Of a stretch of DNA of 64,000 nt, positions 22,783-33,700 are shown piece after piece. The DNA lies in assembly GCA_026214975.1 (NCBI GenBank), contig JAOBSW010000776.1, forward strand, positions 18,921-82,920. Direction: 5' to 3'. Position 1 is the stretch's first letter. Each line of letters opens with the position of its first letter. The notes under the pieces were generated by a model. That model searched no databases and had not been told where the DNA came from. It saw only the letters and a program-made list of their open reading frames with translations. The translations under genes were made by a program, and so were the position numbers. Source of the DNA: Gentiana macrophylla. Taxonomy: Eukaryota > Streptophyta > Magnoliopsida > Gentianales > Gentianaceae.

Positions 22783-24368
22783 TGATAAGCGGATTTTCTA
22801 CGGTCCGGTTAAACAAGTAAAAACTCAAAACCTTAGCAAAATCTACTTTCTAACCGGCAGTGGACCGGGTCGATTGTAGGATAGTGCTTTAGGAGTCCGA
22901 GGTCGAACCCACAGAGATTGGTTTTTGAGTACCACAGTTGACTTAGCACTCAGTTCAGGTCAAACAGATAGATATGAAGTTATACTACTGCATAAAAGAA
23001 AGAGTACACTACTCGGAATTCTAAACAATTAAAAGAGGTATGGCCGAACTACGATCCAACGGATTACTTTACCCTCAGAAAGATCACCCCGGGAGTGTGC
23101 CTTACTCTACCATGCCGTCTAACGAAAACTCATAGGTCAAACCCGTATTGAACTCGGACTTGATGACTAGGGCGCCAACCTAGTACACGGGTAGGTGTCG
23201 ACTACCTTTCAAACCCAAAACTTCTACGGTCCCGAAACCCGCTCCCACACGCCACCGCAACATACATTTATAAGCTAACGTGTGTGCAACAATGAACAAT
23301 GTTGTCAATATCATTCAAAGCTATTAAAACAATCAAAACAAGTTTCGTGATGTGGATTATCGATTAGAACGTTAAATTACGCGCTACACTACCTCCCGGT
23401 TCATCTCTCTAATGGTGTTTCACCCGCATTCACGTGATTCGACCATACGACAAATCTAGATACTCATAATCGAATCTAAACAATACAAACGGAAGAAAAA
23501 CTTCACAACAACAATAGAATAACAAAAGAACATACTTACTTTATTCAACTTGGAGAAGGTACCAAATGTGCTTACAAAATATCGAATTTTTGCCGAGTGA
23601 AAAGTTACGGATCGAAGCTAAAATTTAGTAGATCAAAGAGAGGATTGAAAGAGGATTCTAATGATATATAACACTTGATCTAACTCTAAAAGATGAAGAA
23701 AATCGCCCACAATCTCCAAAACTATCTTATATTATCGCCCCCTCTTTCTCTACTTGGTCTTTGTGAGAAAATGATGAGCTTTATATAGAAAGTAAGTCGT
23801 CCGCACGGATGTCCACCCGTCCGGACGCATCGTTTTTGATTTTCAGTGTCCGGACGGATGCATAAGTGTCCGCCCGGATGAGATGCTCTTGTCCGTCCGG
23901 ATGATGATCTCGTCCGTCCGGATATTTATTTGTCCTGGTCCGGACGGGTTCTTCATCAAATAATCTTCCAAAAAAACGGTGAGTTTGCCGTCCGGACACA
24001 ACAACTTGTCCGTCCGACAGCTATTTTGCAGCCCAAATCTTCACTTTTGTCACCTCCAACCTTCGTGAGCTTCGACGACACGCCCAAACTCATACTTTCG
24101 CCTTTCGTGGCTCGAGACACCCTAGTCCCCGCATCCATATGAAAACAACACTTAAAACGCATAACCCCGCAAACTACGGGTGCTCGGGGAAAACGAGTAT
24201 AAAATGCTAAAATAAGGTCGAGTTTACGGAAATCCGACAGTCACTCGCCGTGCAATAAATCCTCATTTAATACTCAAGATAGGGTCTAAAATCACCCGAG
24301 ACATGCCAGAAATGTGATAATCGTGGGCTAAACTGTACAGAAATGTACTGTAAAGTTGGTTCCCATCA
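22783..24368 (-). repeat. Athila right LTR (5' LTR in element sense)
   Basis: The 1586-bp repeat matches 10101-11679, with the same TG...CA ends. It holds the better-preserved promoter: TATA (23781-23788) and the inverted-repeat cluster. Confidence 0.95.
23798..24020 (-). promoter_or_regulatory. Cluster of TCCGnnCGGA inverted repeats upstream of TATA (right LTR)
   Basis: Sites include TCCGCACGGA (about 23800), TCCGGACGGA (about 23849), TCCGCCCGGA (about 23869), TCCGTCCGGA (about 23892 and 23913) and partial copies to about 24018. They begin a dozen bases from the TATA box CTATATAA at 23781-23788 (minus strand). Confidence 0.75.
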
Positions 24369-24373
24369 GACAT

Positions 24374-25330
24374 ATTGCTCATAGGGAATGATGTGCCTAT
24401 GTTACAATCAGTCAAAGCTTGGTTATCCAAGAACTTCTCAATGAAGGACTTGGATGAGGCGGCCTATATTATAGGAATAAAGATCTATAGAGATAGATCT
24501 AAAAGGTTGTTTGGTCTGTCGCAATCCACCTACATAGACAAGATGTCAAGAGATTCAAAGATAGAGCGCCCAAGAAAGGATTGCCGCCCATGTCACATGG
24601 GGTCTACTCACAAAGGAATGAGTCCTAAGACAGAGGAGGAAAGGGCACAAATGAGTAAAGTCCCTTATGCTTCGGCAATCGGGTCTATCATGTATGCTAT
24701 GTTATGCACAAGACCGCACGCCCTGCGTACCTCTTAGTATGACTAGTAGTACCACCAATCCAGGTGATGGTCACTGGATTGTCGTCAAGAATATCCTTAA
24801 GTACATGAGACGCACTAGGGATATGTTCCTAGTTTTCGGAACGATGATTTAGTATTACGAGGTTACACAGATGCCGCCTAAATCGACAAGGACGACTTCA
24901 AGTCGCAACTGATTTGTTTTCACGCTTAACGGCGGAGCAATGAGTGGAAGAGTTCAAAGGAGACTACTCGCGGACTCTACAATGGAAGCCGAATACATAG
25001 CAGCCTCGGAGGCGGCAAAGGAAGCGATTTGGATGAAGAAGTTCATTATCGAACTTGGTGTGGTTCCTCCATTGAAGGTCCAAAGTGCCTCTGATTGTGA
25101 TAATAATGGAGCGATATCTCGACCAAAGGAACCAAGGTCTCATCGAAGTCCAAACATGTGCTACGGCGCTATCACTTGATTAGAGAGATAGTAGATAGAG
25201 GAGATGTAAAGATAGAGAAAGTCCACACGGATGATAACATAGCCGATGCGTTAACCAAGGCATTGTCTCAAGCTAAGCATGAGAAACATGTTCACTTGCA
25301 CGGGCTTAGGCATATGGGTGATTGGCTTTA
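24374..25330 (+). pseudogene. Copia-1 reverse transcriptase C-terminal part and RNase H
   Basis: The frame resumes right after the Athila target duplication with LLIGNDVPMLQSVKAWLSKNF, the block that follows YVDDI in Copia RT. It runs through YIIGIKIYRDRS and SQSTYIDKM. RNase H is recognisable at 24940-25090 (STMEAEYIAASEAAKEAIW) and a last piece near 25140-25300 includes the equivalent of VLRRYHLIRE. Frameshifts occur near 24740, 24860 and 25130. Confidence 0.9.
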
Positions 25331-25345
25331 GGCCAAGTGGGAGAT
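25331..25345 (+). other. Copia-1 polypurine tract
   Basis: GGCCAAGTGGGAGAT abuts the 3' LTR. A near-identical GACCAAGCGGGAGAT precedes the Copia-2 3' LTR. Confidence 0.8.
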
Positions 25346-26551
25346 TGTTGGGAATGTGTCCTAAACCCAATCGGGTTGGACCGGATCCGACCGGTCGGGT
25401 CGTTCTGCCTATTTAGTTCATGTAATAACTTTATTATGATTAATAAAAGCACTTATGTTATTATATATTGTTTATCTTCACATTATTTGTTGTGTATATA
25501 TAGTAACGTCCCTAGTATCAATCTGTGATAGAGAAACCATGATAGTGATTATGGTTGATGAGATCTCTAATCACTATAACAAGGTTGGTACTTAAATGTC
25601 TCTAGTCTTATGTATTATCAAATGGGACATTGATAGTATAATCAGACTAGCACATATTGGATGTCTTCTATCTTTTAGAAGATAGGGATAGATCTCGTCT
25701 ATCGAAGTGTAGGGACACTTGGACTGTACGTGGACGTGTATTAGAGAATGCGTACGTTAGACTGACCCACTTACATTAAGTGTCACACTATGTGGCGGTT
25801 GTGTAATTATCCTTTTGACCGGAGTCTTCATGGCATCACGATGTGGATTGTCATGCTTTGACACTATTGAGATTTCTCCTAACCACGGGGCGATCATGCG
25901 GTAGTGATTGGGTATGATATTGAAGCATGCGGAGTATACATGATTGGTTGTCCGGGAATCGCGTATCCTATGATTGGGATCGAATATCCGAAATGGCCTT
26001 CTTATAAGGAATGTCTAGCTCTCGAGAATCTTTACAAAGTGGGAGTAAATGTGTTATTCCGAGAGAGCATGATATCCAGATTATAAGATACGATCGTCAA
26101 TGTATTGACACTCGAGATACGATCGTATGGATATTCTTACCGCGATAGGATTGTAAGTTACACGGTAACTGCTTCACATGAAAGGTAGTAGTCATTGCTT
26201 TTGACTCTTCCGATGATTGGGGGTCACGGTGTGTTGCTAGACGTTATCCCGTGATCGTTAGGTATGAAGGGCATTTTAGTAAATTGCACTTTGTGTCTAC
26301 GGCCAACATATTCGGAAGCCTATCGGGTCACACACATATGAACATCGAGTCGGATTAAAATGCGGTTATAGTTGATAACCAAATAAGGAAAGTTTATCTC
26401 TCCGTTGGCGGTCAAAGCGACGATCTTATAGATCATCTGAGGTATAACCGTCAAACTACATAACGTGTTTATTTCATTAAACGAAGAGCGATCTAGAAAA
26501 AGGAAATCAAAATTTTAAATTCCGCTGCGTTAAACTAGTGATTTCCTAACA
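25346..26551 (+). repeat. Copia-1 3' LTR with internal deletion
   Basis: It starts TGTTGGGAATGTGTCC and ends TTTCCTAACA. Relative to the 5' LTR it jumps at 26400/26401 from the equivalent of 4634 to that of about 5245, so about 610 bp including the TATA box is missing. The target duplication ctgta follows. Confidence 0.93.
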
Positions 26552-26810
26552 CTGTAGACACGGACAAGACCTAGCAATTACACAGACATTGATGAATACT
26601 AATTCATCAAAGCACAAGGCCACTCCTACTCTTCCGACGGTCCCGAACTTCAATTCCCTTCAAGAATACATTCGGTGCAGAACCAAACGCACCAGAAGCT
26701 TATTCATGGCTTTGTAAGGTTTATAAAGTGTTACTACATCAAAGAGTAACATTTAGAACTCAACTCGTAGCTTAAAAACACATAAAAGTAAACAGCACTT
26801 AGAGGCACTA

Positions 26811-26945
26811 TCCGGACGGATAGAAGGCTCCATCCGGACGGATAGGATGATCTATCCGGACGGACAGAGCTCAGCACAACTCTCAGATCGATTCAGTGAA
26901 ATATCCGTGACGGATGATCGATCCATCCGCACGGATGCAGACCCG
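26811..26945 (-). promoter_or_regulatory. TCCGnnCGGA inverted-repeat cluster in the outer LTR
   Basis: TCCGGACGGA occurs exactly at 26811, 26833 and 26855. TCCGTGACGGA (3-bp spacer) lies at 26904 and TCCGCACGGA at 26936. No clear TATA box lies beside it. Confidence 0.6.
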
Positions 26946-27697
26946 ACAAAGACAAGGAAACACGATTTTACGCACTCAACGATTTCTACTCAAATCCAAC
27001 CAAGATTAACATCAATTAACACAGAAAAACAGCAGAGAAACATAGCATTTTCATACCAAAATGTCCAACACTTTAACCACGACCTAAATCATGATTTCTA
27101 ACCATGAGTTCAACACAAACACTCAACCTTCACATCATACAACCTTAATTAAACATTAGGAAGAATCTCTTACCTTAAATCCAAAGCAAAAGCAAGTAAA
27201 AAGCAAAGCAAACGGCAGCCACTCTGAAACTCCAACTCAAACCTAATTGATCAACAATTAAACCTAAATTAATTATGATCAAAGGTTGCTAGACAATTCA
27301 AACTACGAAACTAACAACTTTCTACAACCAAACACGATCAAAGCGTGAAGAAACTAAGATTAGGGTTATTTTCTTACCTCGATAAAACCTGAATATTTTG
27401 GTATCAAAACGATCTTCGAAAACTCACGATGCTCCTGCTATGGATGAAACTGAAATCGGAGTAGAGATGAACCGTGAATTTGAAGAAGTCTCTTCTCCTT
27501 CTTCCTTTGCTCTCCATTCACAGACTCTCTCTTTTTTTTTTTAACGTATAACTCTTTGCCAGATAACTCCCTTTCTTATTAGTGGGAGGTGTAAATGTAG
27601 AAAATAACTCCCCAAAGAGTTATTACCATTTAAGTCCTCAAAACAACCTCCTAATTACCAATTAACCTCAAAATCCTTTTAAATATATAGGTTTCGA

Positions 27698-27702
<5 letters not shown>

Positions 27703-27733
<31 letters not shown>
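27703..27733. repeat. (TA)n microsatellite
   Basis: About 15 uninterrupted TA units lie in the distal part of the outer LTR. Confidence 0.95.
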
Positions 27734-27735
<2 letters not shown>

Positions 27736-27812
27736 TTTAAATCGTTTAATTAAATAACACGAAAATCTGAGTTTAGTTAAAAGACTCTTTTGTCCTTTTC
27801 CGAAAAGTCGGG

Positions 27813-27935
27813 AGGATCAACCAAGGTATTCTCTTGTCTACTTCTTTTATGCTTGTTGCTTAAACGAAGTCGATCCTGGTTAAAAAGGTAATAAAATTTT
27901 AAATTCCGCTGCGTTCTCGCGTAGATTTCCTAACA
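27813..27935 (+). repeat. Copia-2 5' LTR remnant
   Basis: Only the last 123 bp remain (GGATCAACCAAGGTATTC to TTTCCTAACA). They match the end of the 3' LTR at 36773-38756. The rest is replaced by the outer minus-strand LTR. Confidence 0.88.
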
Positions 27936-27936
27936 G

Positions 27937-27950
27937 TGGTATCGTAGCGA
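27937..27950 (+). other. Copia-2 primer-binding site
   Basis: TGGTATCGTAGCGA, in the same place as the Copia-1 site, resembles the tRNA-iMet complement TGGTATCAGAGC with local changes. Confidence 0.7.
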
Positions 27951-28924
27951 GCTTCGAGCTTAAGCAATAAGTATTAGTTAATTTGCGTAGTAATTAATTA
28001 ATAGATGCAAGATCTAGATTCACGATATGAGAGAAACAAAAAAAATTGATTTGGGGCTCGGCCGAAGCGGCGGCCCCCTCCACCACGGCAACCGCCGGCG
28101 GCGTCGGCGCCCTTAGGGCTGCCGGCGTCGGTCGGTTCTATCGTGGGGGGATTGATTCCGTTTTTCGTTTTGTGATATTTATTGTGCATTGATATCTCCT
28201 TTGTTTAGTTGTGTCATGTGGTTAACTAATGATTCAAATAGTTTGGGCAATTGGGATGTCATGTGACATTAAATAATATAGGCCACTTTCAAACTTTGTT
28301 TGGAATAGGCCTAGACCTCTTTTCAAAATATTTGATTTTGAAAAGAGCCAAGGGAGATTCTTTTTGGTTTTGAAAACCAAAGGCATCCCTTTTGATTAAG
28401 AATCAAAAGAAAAGAAGCTAAAGAGAGTAAATTTTGATTTTGAATTATTTTTGGAATAGTTCTAATTAATTATAATTAAAATTGAAATCGTTTAAAATTA
28501 ACCGTTAATTTTATTTCGATTAAAATTATTTAATTAATTAAATATTAATTAGTTAATTGACTGGATAAAATTATTAAAATTGATTAAACGTTAATCGATT
28601 AATTAAGACGCAAGTTGATAGTTTTAATATTTATTTTTTTCATAAGATTTTGTTGTATGGATTAGATACGTTAGATATAATATGATTATATGGGACTCGA
28701 TCGATCTTTGATTTCACCAATAGGATAGATGTGAATGATTTTATTTTTTCGTTGGTTTAATAATTGTCCTAAGCCGTTATGAAGAAGCGTGACCTAGTTT
28801 ATTATCCGCATTTATCACATTCCCATAAGCCCCCCCCACTCATTCCCCCACCCCTCGCAAAGGCGGGGTGTATTTATTTTATTAGATAGAATCAATGTAA
28901 CAAGAATGAAGCAGAAGATGGACA
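27951..28924 (+). other. Copia-2 leader, first part
   Basis: It contains a GC-rich island (about 28045-28150) at the same distance from the primer site as in Copia-1. Self-complementary words around 28275-28350 (CTTTTCAAAATATTTGATTTTGAAAAG) and AT-rich sequence homologous to the Copia-1 leader follow. No protein frame is recognised. Confidence 0.65.
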
Positions 28925-28929
28925 CCAAA

Positions 28930-29051
28930 TGATGTGAATCGGGATCCATCATATATCTCACTTTTAAGTATTCTTATATATATTATTATCTAAGTAATAA
29001 TATAATATATTAATTATAAAATACGGGCTGATTTTGAGGATAGTATTATCA

Positions 29052-29102
<51 letters not shown>

Positions 29103-29708
29103 GATGCAATATTACTTAAGAAAATGTGACATATATTTGGCTGAATTAATGATGAAGATGGCACCATTTTTGGATACAAGAAACATCCTTGGAATTTTTC
29201 TACATTCAATGGATCAACCAAGAGACTTTTTGAAGAAACCAAGAGACTTTACATTGGATCTACCAATAGACTTACATTGAACATCCAAGAGACTTTCTTG
29301 ATGCATGTTGGACGAATTTTATTTTATATTTTCAGCTTGGATTATATTATTTTACTCCTATAAATAGTCATTCCATGTACTTGTAATTTGGAACTCATCT
29401 TTGATCTAAAGAAAATATATTTTCTTCACTTTTTTTAAGTGTTGTGTGAATTCTCTGAATAGAGTATTCAAATTTCGGATTATCAAGGACTTGAGCAATC
29501 CTTATGGTTATCCATATACCAAGGTGCTTAGAAACAGGTTTTCTAAGTGTTGAGGTTTTATTCCAAGGTGCCTTCACACAGGTTGTGATTGTGTCGCGGA
29601 GCTTATTATTCCAAGGTGCTTCCACACAGGTTGTGGTTGTGTCAAGGATACTTTCCATCAAATTCCAAATACCTTAATCCTAGATCCTACGAAATCAGAT
29701 ATGTATTA
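28930..29708 (+). repeat. 5' LTR of the small LTR element
   Basis: It matches 29986-30778, including a (TA)n block (about 29059-29099) and the GAGACTTT repeats. It seems to lack the last 35 bp or so of the 3' LTR (the part ending GGTTTCACATCA). Its junction with the primer site is thus altered. Confidence 0.85.
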
Positions 29709-29710
29709 GT

Positions 29711-29725
29711 TGGTATCAAAGCCAA
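29711..29725 (+). other. Primer-binding site of the small LTR element
   Basis: TGGTATCAAAGCCAA matches the tRNA-iMet complement with one A-for-G change. Confidence 0.75.
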
Positions 29726-29985
29726 GGCGGATTGAGGTATTATATCTCTTTATATTTTTCAAAAAAAAAAAAAAAAACCTTTGGACAAAAGAATGGTTGG
29801 AAATAATGAAGATGTGCAAAGGATCAACGAGAAGATTACATTGTTTGCAAGGATGATGGCGGCATTGTTCATCCATTTCTTTGTGTTGGATGACGGTTTC
29901 TACGTTGGAATTATTCGTGTGTGTGTATGGCCATGATCATATTCGACTGGTGGATTCGAGGACAAATCCTTTGAAGAGGAGAGTA

Positions 29986-30107
29986 TGATGTGAATCATGA
30001 TCCATCATATATCTCACTTTTAAGTATTCTTATATATATTATTATCTAAGTAATAATATAATATATTAATTATAAAATACGGGCTGATTTTGAGGATAGT
30101 ATTATCA

Positions 30108-30158
<51 letters not shown>

Positions 30159-30778
30159 GATGCAATATTACTTAAGAAAATGTGACATATATTTGGCTGA
30201 ATTAATGATGAAGATGGCGCCACTTTTGGATACAAGAAGCATCCTTGGAATTTTTCTACATTCAATGGATCAACCAAGAGACTTTTTGAAGAAAACAAGA
30301 GACTTTACATTGGATCTACCAAGAGACTTACATTGAACATCCAAGAGACTTTCTTGATGCATGTTGGACGAATTTTATTTTATGAATTCAGCTTGGATTA
30401 TGTTATTTTACTCCTATAAATAGTCATTCCATGTACTTGTAATTTGGAACTCATCTTTGATCTAAAGAAAATATATTTTCTTCACTTTTCTATGTGTTGT
30501 GTGAATTCTCTGAATAGAGTATTCAAATTTTGGATTATCAAGGACTTGAGCAATCCTTGTGGTTATCCATATATCAAGGTGCTTAGAAACAGGTTTTCTA
30601 AGTGTTGAGGTTTTATTCCAAGGTGCCTTCACACAGGTTGTGATTGTGTCATGAAGCTTATTATTCCAAGGTGCTTCCACACAGGTTGTGGTTGTGTTGA
30701 GGACTATCCAAATACTTTCAATCCACGATCCTAAGTATTCATTAGATCCGAAGCCTTCCTCCGGGCGGTTTCACATCA
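29986..30778 (+). repeat. 3' LTR of the small LTR element
   Basis: The 793-bp repeat copy runs from TGATGTGAATC to TTTCACATCA, with a (TA)n block at about 30111-30156. The target duplication ccaaa follows. Confidence 0.88.
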
Positions 30779-30783
30779 CCAAA

Positions 30784-33700
30784 GAAAGGTAAAGATCCCA
30801 TTAGAGATGGCGCATTAAAGATCCTATTGGCGGTTGCAGCTTCCCTTATTGTGACCCGCGGTTTCGTCAGTTTGTATTCGAAACCGCATTTAGGAAAAGT
30901 CCATGATCATACCGGTTACTTTACGCATTTATTTATTTTCTACTTGTATTTATTTTATATGATACGATAGATGCATGACTAGGCACGATCTAGATGAATG
31001 TGTAGGATGTATGTCTATAGAGATATATATATTTGATGAGACCGTAATCAAAATTAATTAAGTGAATTAATTTACATAAATATTTCCGCAACAAAAATCA
31101 AGTCGAAATATTGTCTCCCAATATTATAATGACGGTGATGAGCCCTTGTTCGGATCCAACCGATCGGCCATCGTCGGGAGTTTACCTACCTTGGGTATAT
31201 CGTTGTTATTGAGATACAATCGCATTTATCTCATGAATATTGGGTTATGACTTGACAAGAATATTGCGGTGATTGGCCCTCGTCAGGACCGTCTTATTTT
31301 AGAGACAAGGGGTTGGCTACCGCATAGAGATGTGTAGCGTCAAAGAGTTGACTAGTCAACCACCAAGAGTCGCATAGAGATGTGATTGGTAAAGTGTTAC
31401 CTGCCCCTTGAATTATTCCGGTTGATCGGCCCTCGTCGGGAATCGGGGTTGCTAGATGGGATCTTGTCCACTAAGGAAGTTTTGGAAAATTCTTGAAAGT
31501 CAATTGGGAGTAGTTGACTAGTGGGAGCAAAATCATATACCAAAAGACCATTTTTTGATTTTGCATGTATAAACAACAACACTCTTTTATCTTTATTTTT
31601 TATGTTGTAGTTTTCTAGCAAACTTATATTTCTATGTTTTTTTTCTCGATTAGTAAAACCAAATTATGACTGTTACCTTTTGAGAAACGTTCTCAAGTAT
31701 GGTTAAGTAATTTTAATCCTTTTAAAATTAGCAATGACACGAGCAACCTCGTTATAGTAGTTAGAGATAAGGAGATTACATATTTGATGGAGTGCTCCAA
31801 GGCTTTAATTATTAATGAAAAACGGAAGCTCATTATATGATTAAATCACTTGAAATAAGTTTCAACGAATTAATCATATATTGGATACGATCCAATATGA
31901 TCATTCTATCATACGATGATAATTAATTCAAACGTTGGATAAGAATGACTATATCGAATTTTGGAAAGGTTGTTTTCAAAATTGTAAGATTTAAGTATCG
32001 ACTTATTTCTTAAAATCATTGCTAGAAGATTAATTAAATGGTTCATGTTTTGAATATGATTCAAAAGGTTAAATAAACTGTTTAATGAACTTTAGATTTT
32101 CTTTATGAAAGGAAATTGAAGACATAGCTCTTGTGATTTTTCTTAAGTCTATGAAAACTGAACTAAGAAATATTTACAACTGCTTAAGGGATTAAAAAGG
32201 AAAGTTAGGGTATGTGCTTAAATAAGAGATCTTATCGAAGTCTCTATTCTAGGCAAGTGTGTTGAGATAAAGCCATCTAAGTTCAAGTCATCTCTTAGAT
32301 ATATGATATCTTACGAGTGTGATTGAATTAGAAAGATTGAATACGGAATACACTAAGACATGGAAGATGAAGCAAACGTTGCAACATTTCCTTCATGGTA
32401 TTATGAATCTGGTAGACCGATAAAGGAACTAAATAAATGTTATCGTGTTCCGGTTCTTATTAAGAACATGAGTTCGGTTGTTTGTTAGGATTTAGTAGAC
32501 ATATTCAATTGTAAGGAATAAATGTTATTCCGATAAAGTTGAACGGTCACTGAATCTAACATACTAGATTGGTGTCACTATATAGTTGATATAGGTGATG
32601 AAATCTCAGCTAAGTATTTGTATAGCTGTTATCATTGATATTTGTGGTTGTTCTAGATGTAGACTCTCTAGAAGAGAAACGTGTAATCAAATGTCATTAT
32701 GATGATTTTTGAACCATGTGATTATGAATTATGTGGGTGATACGTATTTTATCTAAAGTTGACTAAAATACCCTTTTATGAAAAAGGTGATAAATTCTAG
32801 AAAAATTGTCTAGAGCCTAAACATACCGATGTTTGTTGGCTTATGACAATTAATGCCACAAATAATTGCTTATTAATCTTTATGACTATTTTAGAAATAG
32901 TTGAATGTACTTAGTGAAGTACAACAATTCGGAATGCCCGAATAGTTCGAACTAGTACGAATATGAGATTGATGAACTACTTAGGAATTAATCTTCAATA
33001 GGATTGAAGTAATTAATACCTGAAGGGTGTTTCAGAAGTTGTCTGAAAGGGAATCAGATTCTCCCTTGAAGGATGCCATTTTTAGGATACACAATTAGAT
33101 TGTGTTTCTAAAATGGAAATAGCACTTTATACGATAAATATGCGAAGTAAGCCATACATAGTATCCCTTACCTGTTTTGGGATAGTGCCCTTATCTAATC
33201 ATATACTTAACCGAGTTCCGAAGTATAAAGGTTGAATGGCTTCAATATCAGATATGGAAGATGATAGCATTAAATCCATCTTAACCGATGATTTAAGGTT
33301 GTCGTGCTTCTAGCAAGCAGGCAGTGTCTGAAAGGTTTGGAGCTTAGTATGACATGTGCAAATTTGTGGAATATCTTAGCAAGTACGCTAGATATTAGCT
33401 ACTTGTCCGTGGAGCAAAAGGTGTTTGTATCCTAACATGCTGTCTTCTAGAGGAAGTGTTTCTTCCAAAAGAAACAGTGGGAGTAAATAAGATCTCAAAA
33501 GAGTTTGAGAACCACAAAGAGATATTCAACCATTGGAACGTGAGCAGGCACCGTATAGCGATAATGTGCAGGAAACTGCTCAGTGCACACAAGTATTCTA
33601 TGAGTCTACAGATGACCACACGCCTGAAAGGGCTACTGGTATGTTCATCTTGAAGAATGAAGATCTCACAACTTATGTAGAAATAATTGAAAGGCAAGAA

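Larger units (their letters stand above)
10101..24368 (-). mobile_element. Athila-like Ty3/Gypsy retrotransposon nested in Copia-1
   Basis: Two near-identical LTRs of about 1.58 kb (TGATAAGC...CCCATCA) flank an internal region read leftward. In element order this holds a tRNA-Asp primer site, gag, protease, RT, RNase H, integrase, a conserved untranslated block, a downstream ORF in the env position and a polypurine tract. Protein motifs, the tRNA-Asp primer and the block with the complement of GAGCGCTTTG near 15990 are all typical of Athila. The target duplication is perfect. The two LTRs differ mainly by scattered one-base indels, so the insertion is younger than Copia-1. All reading frames are interrupted. 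Confidence 0.94.
3587..26551 (+). mobile_element. Copia-1: long-LTR Ty1/Copia retrotransposon, split by an Athila insertion
   Basis: The element is bounded by TGTTG...CTAACA LTRs (3587-5392 and 25346-26551) and by a near-perfect target duplication (ctcta/ctgta). After the 5' LTR come a tRNA-Met-type primer site, a leader of about 1.8 kb, gag, protease, integrase, reverse transcriptase, RNase H and a purine tract, in the order typical of Copia. The LTR ends and lengths resemble the Angela/BARE group of the Tork lineage; that lineage call is inference. The coding frame carries many frameshifts and stops. A second retrotransposon at 10101-24368 separates RT from RNase H, so this copy cannot make a full polyprotein. 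Confidence 0.93.
26552..27812 (-). repeat. Outer minus-strand LTR, distal part
   Basis: This continues the LTR interrupted at 3586. It lacks coding capacity and includes a cluster of TCCGnnCGGA repeats (26811-26945), a T-rich tract near 27533 and a (TA)n microsatellite (about 27703-27733). It ends abruptly where the residual Copia-2 5' LTR begins, so its own far terminus is not seen. Confidence 0.55.
28930..30778 (+). mobile_element. Small non-autonomous LTR retrotransposon (deletion derivative of a Gypsy element)
   Basis: Two direct repeats of about 780-793 bp (28930 to about 29708, and 29986-30778) flank an internal region of only about 275 bp. The element ends are an exact inverted repeat TGATGTGAA/TTCACATCA, with a perfect 5-bp target duplication ccaaa (28925-28929 and 30779-30783). 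The interior has a tRNA-iMet-type primer site (TGGTATCAAAGCC at 29711) and a purine tract (TTTGAAGAGGAGAG at about 29970). A terminal coding remnant read as DSRTNPLKRRV resembles the last residues of plant Gypsy pol (RTNPF.EG). It is therefore a large internal-deletion derivative that keeps only cis signals. Confidence 0.88.

Noticed and set aside
29395..30680. Two similar minus-strand frames of 88 and 72 codons
   Set aside because: They are the same LTR sequence of the small retrotransposon in duplicate, with simple internal repeats; no sign of coding selection.
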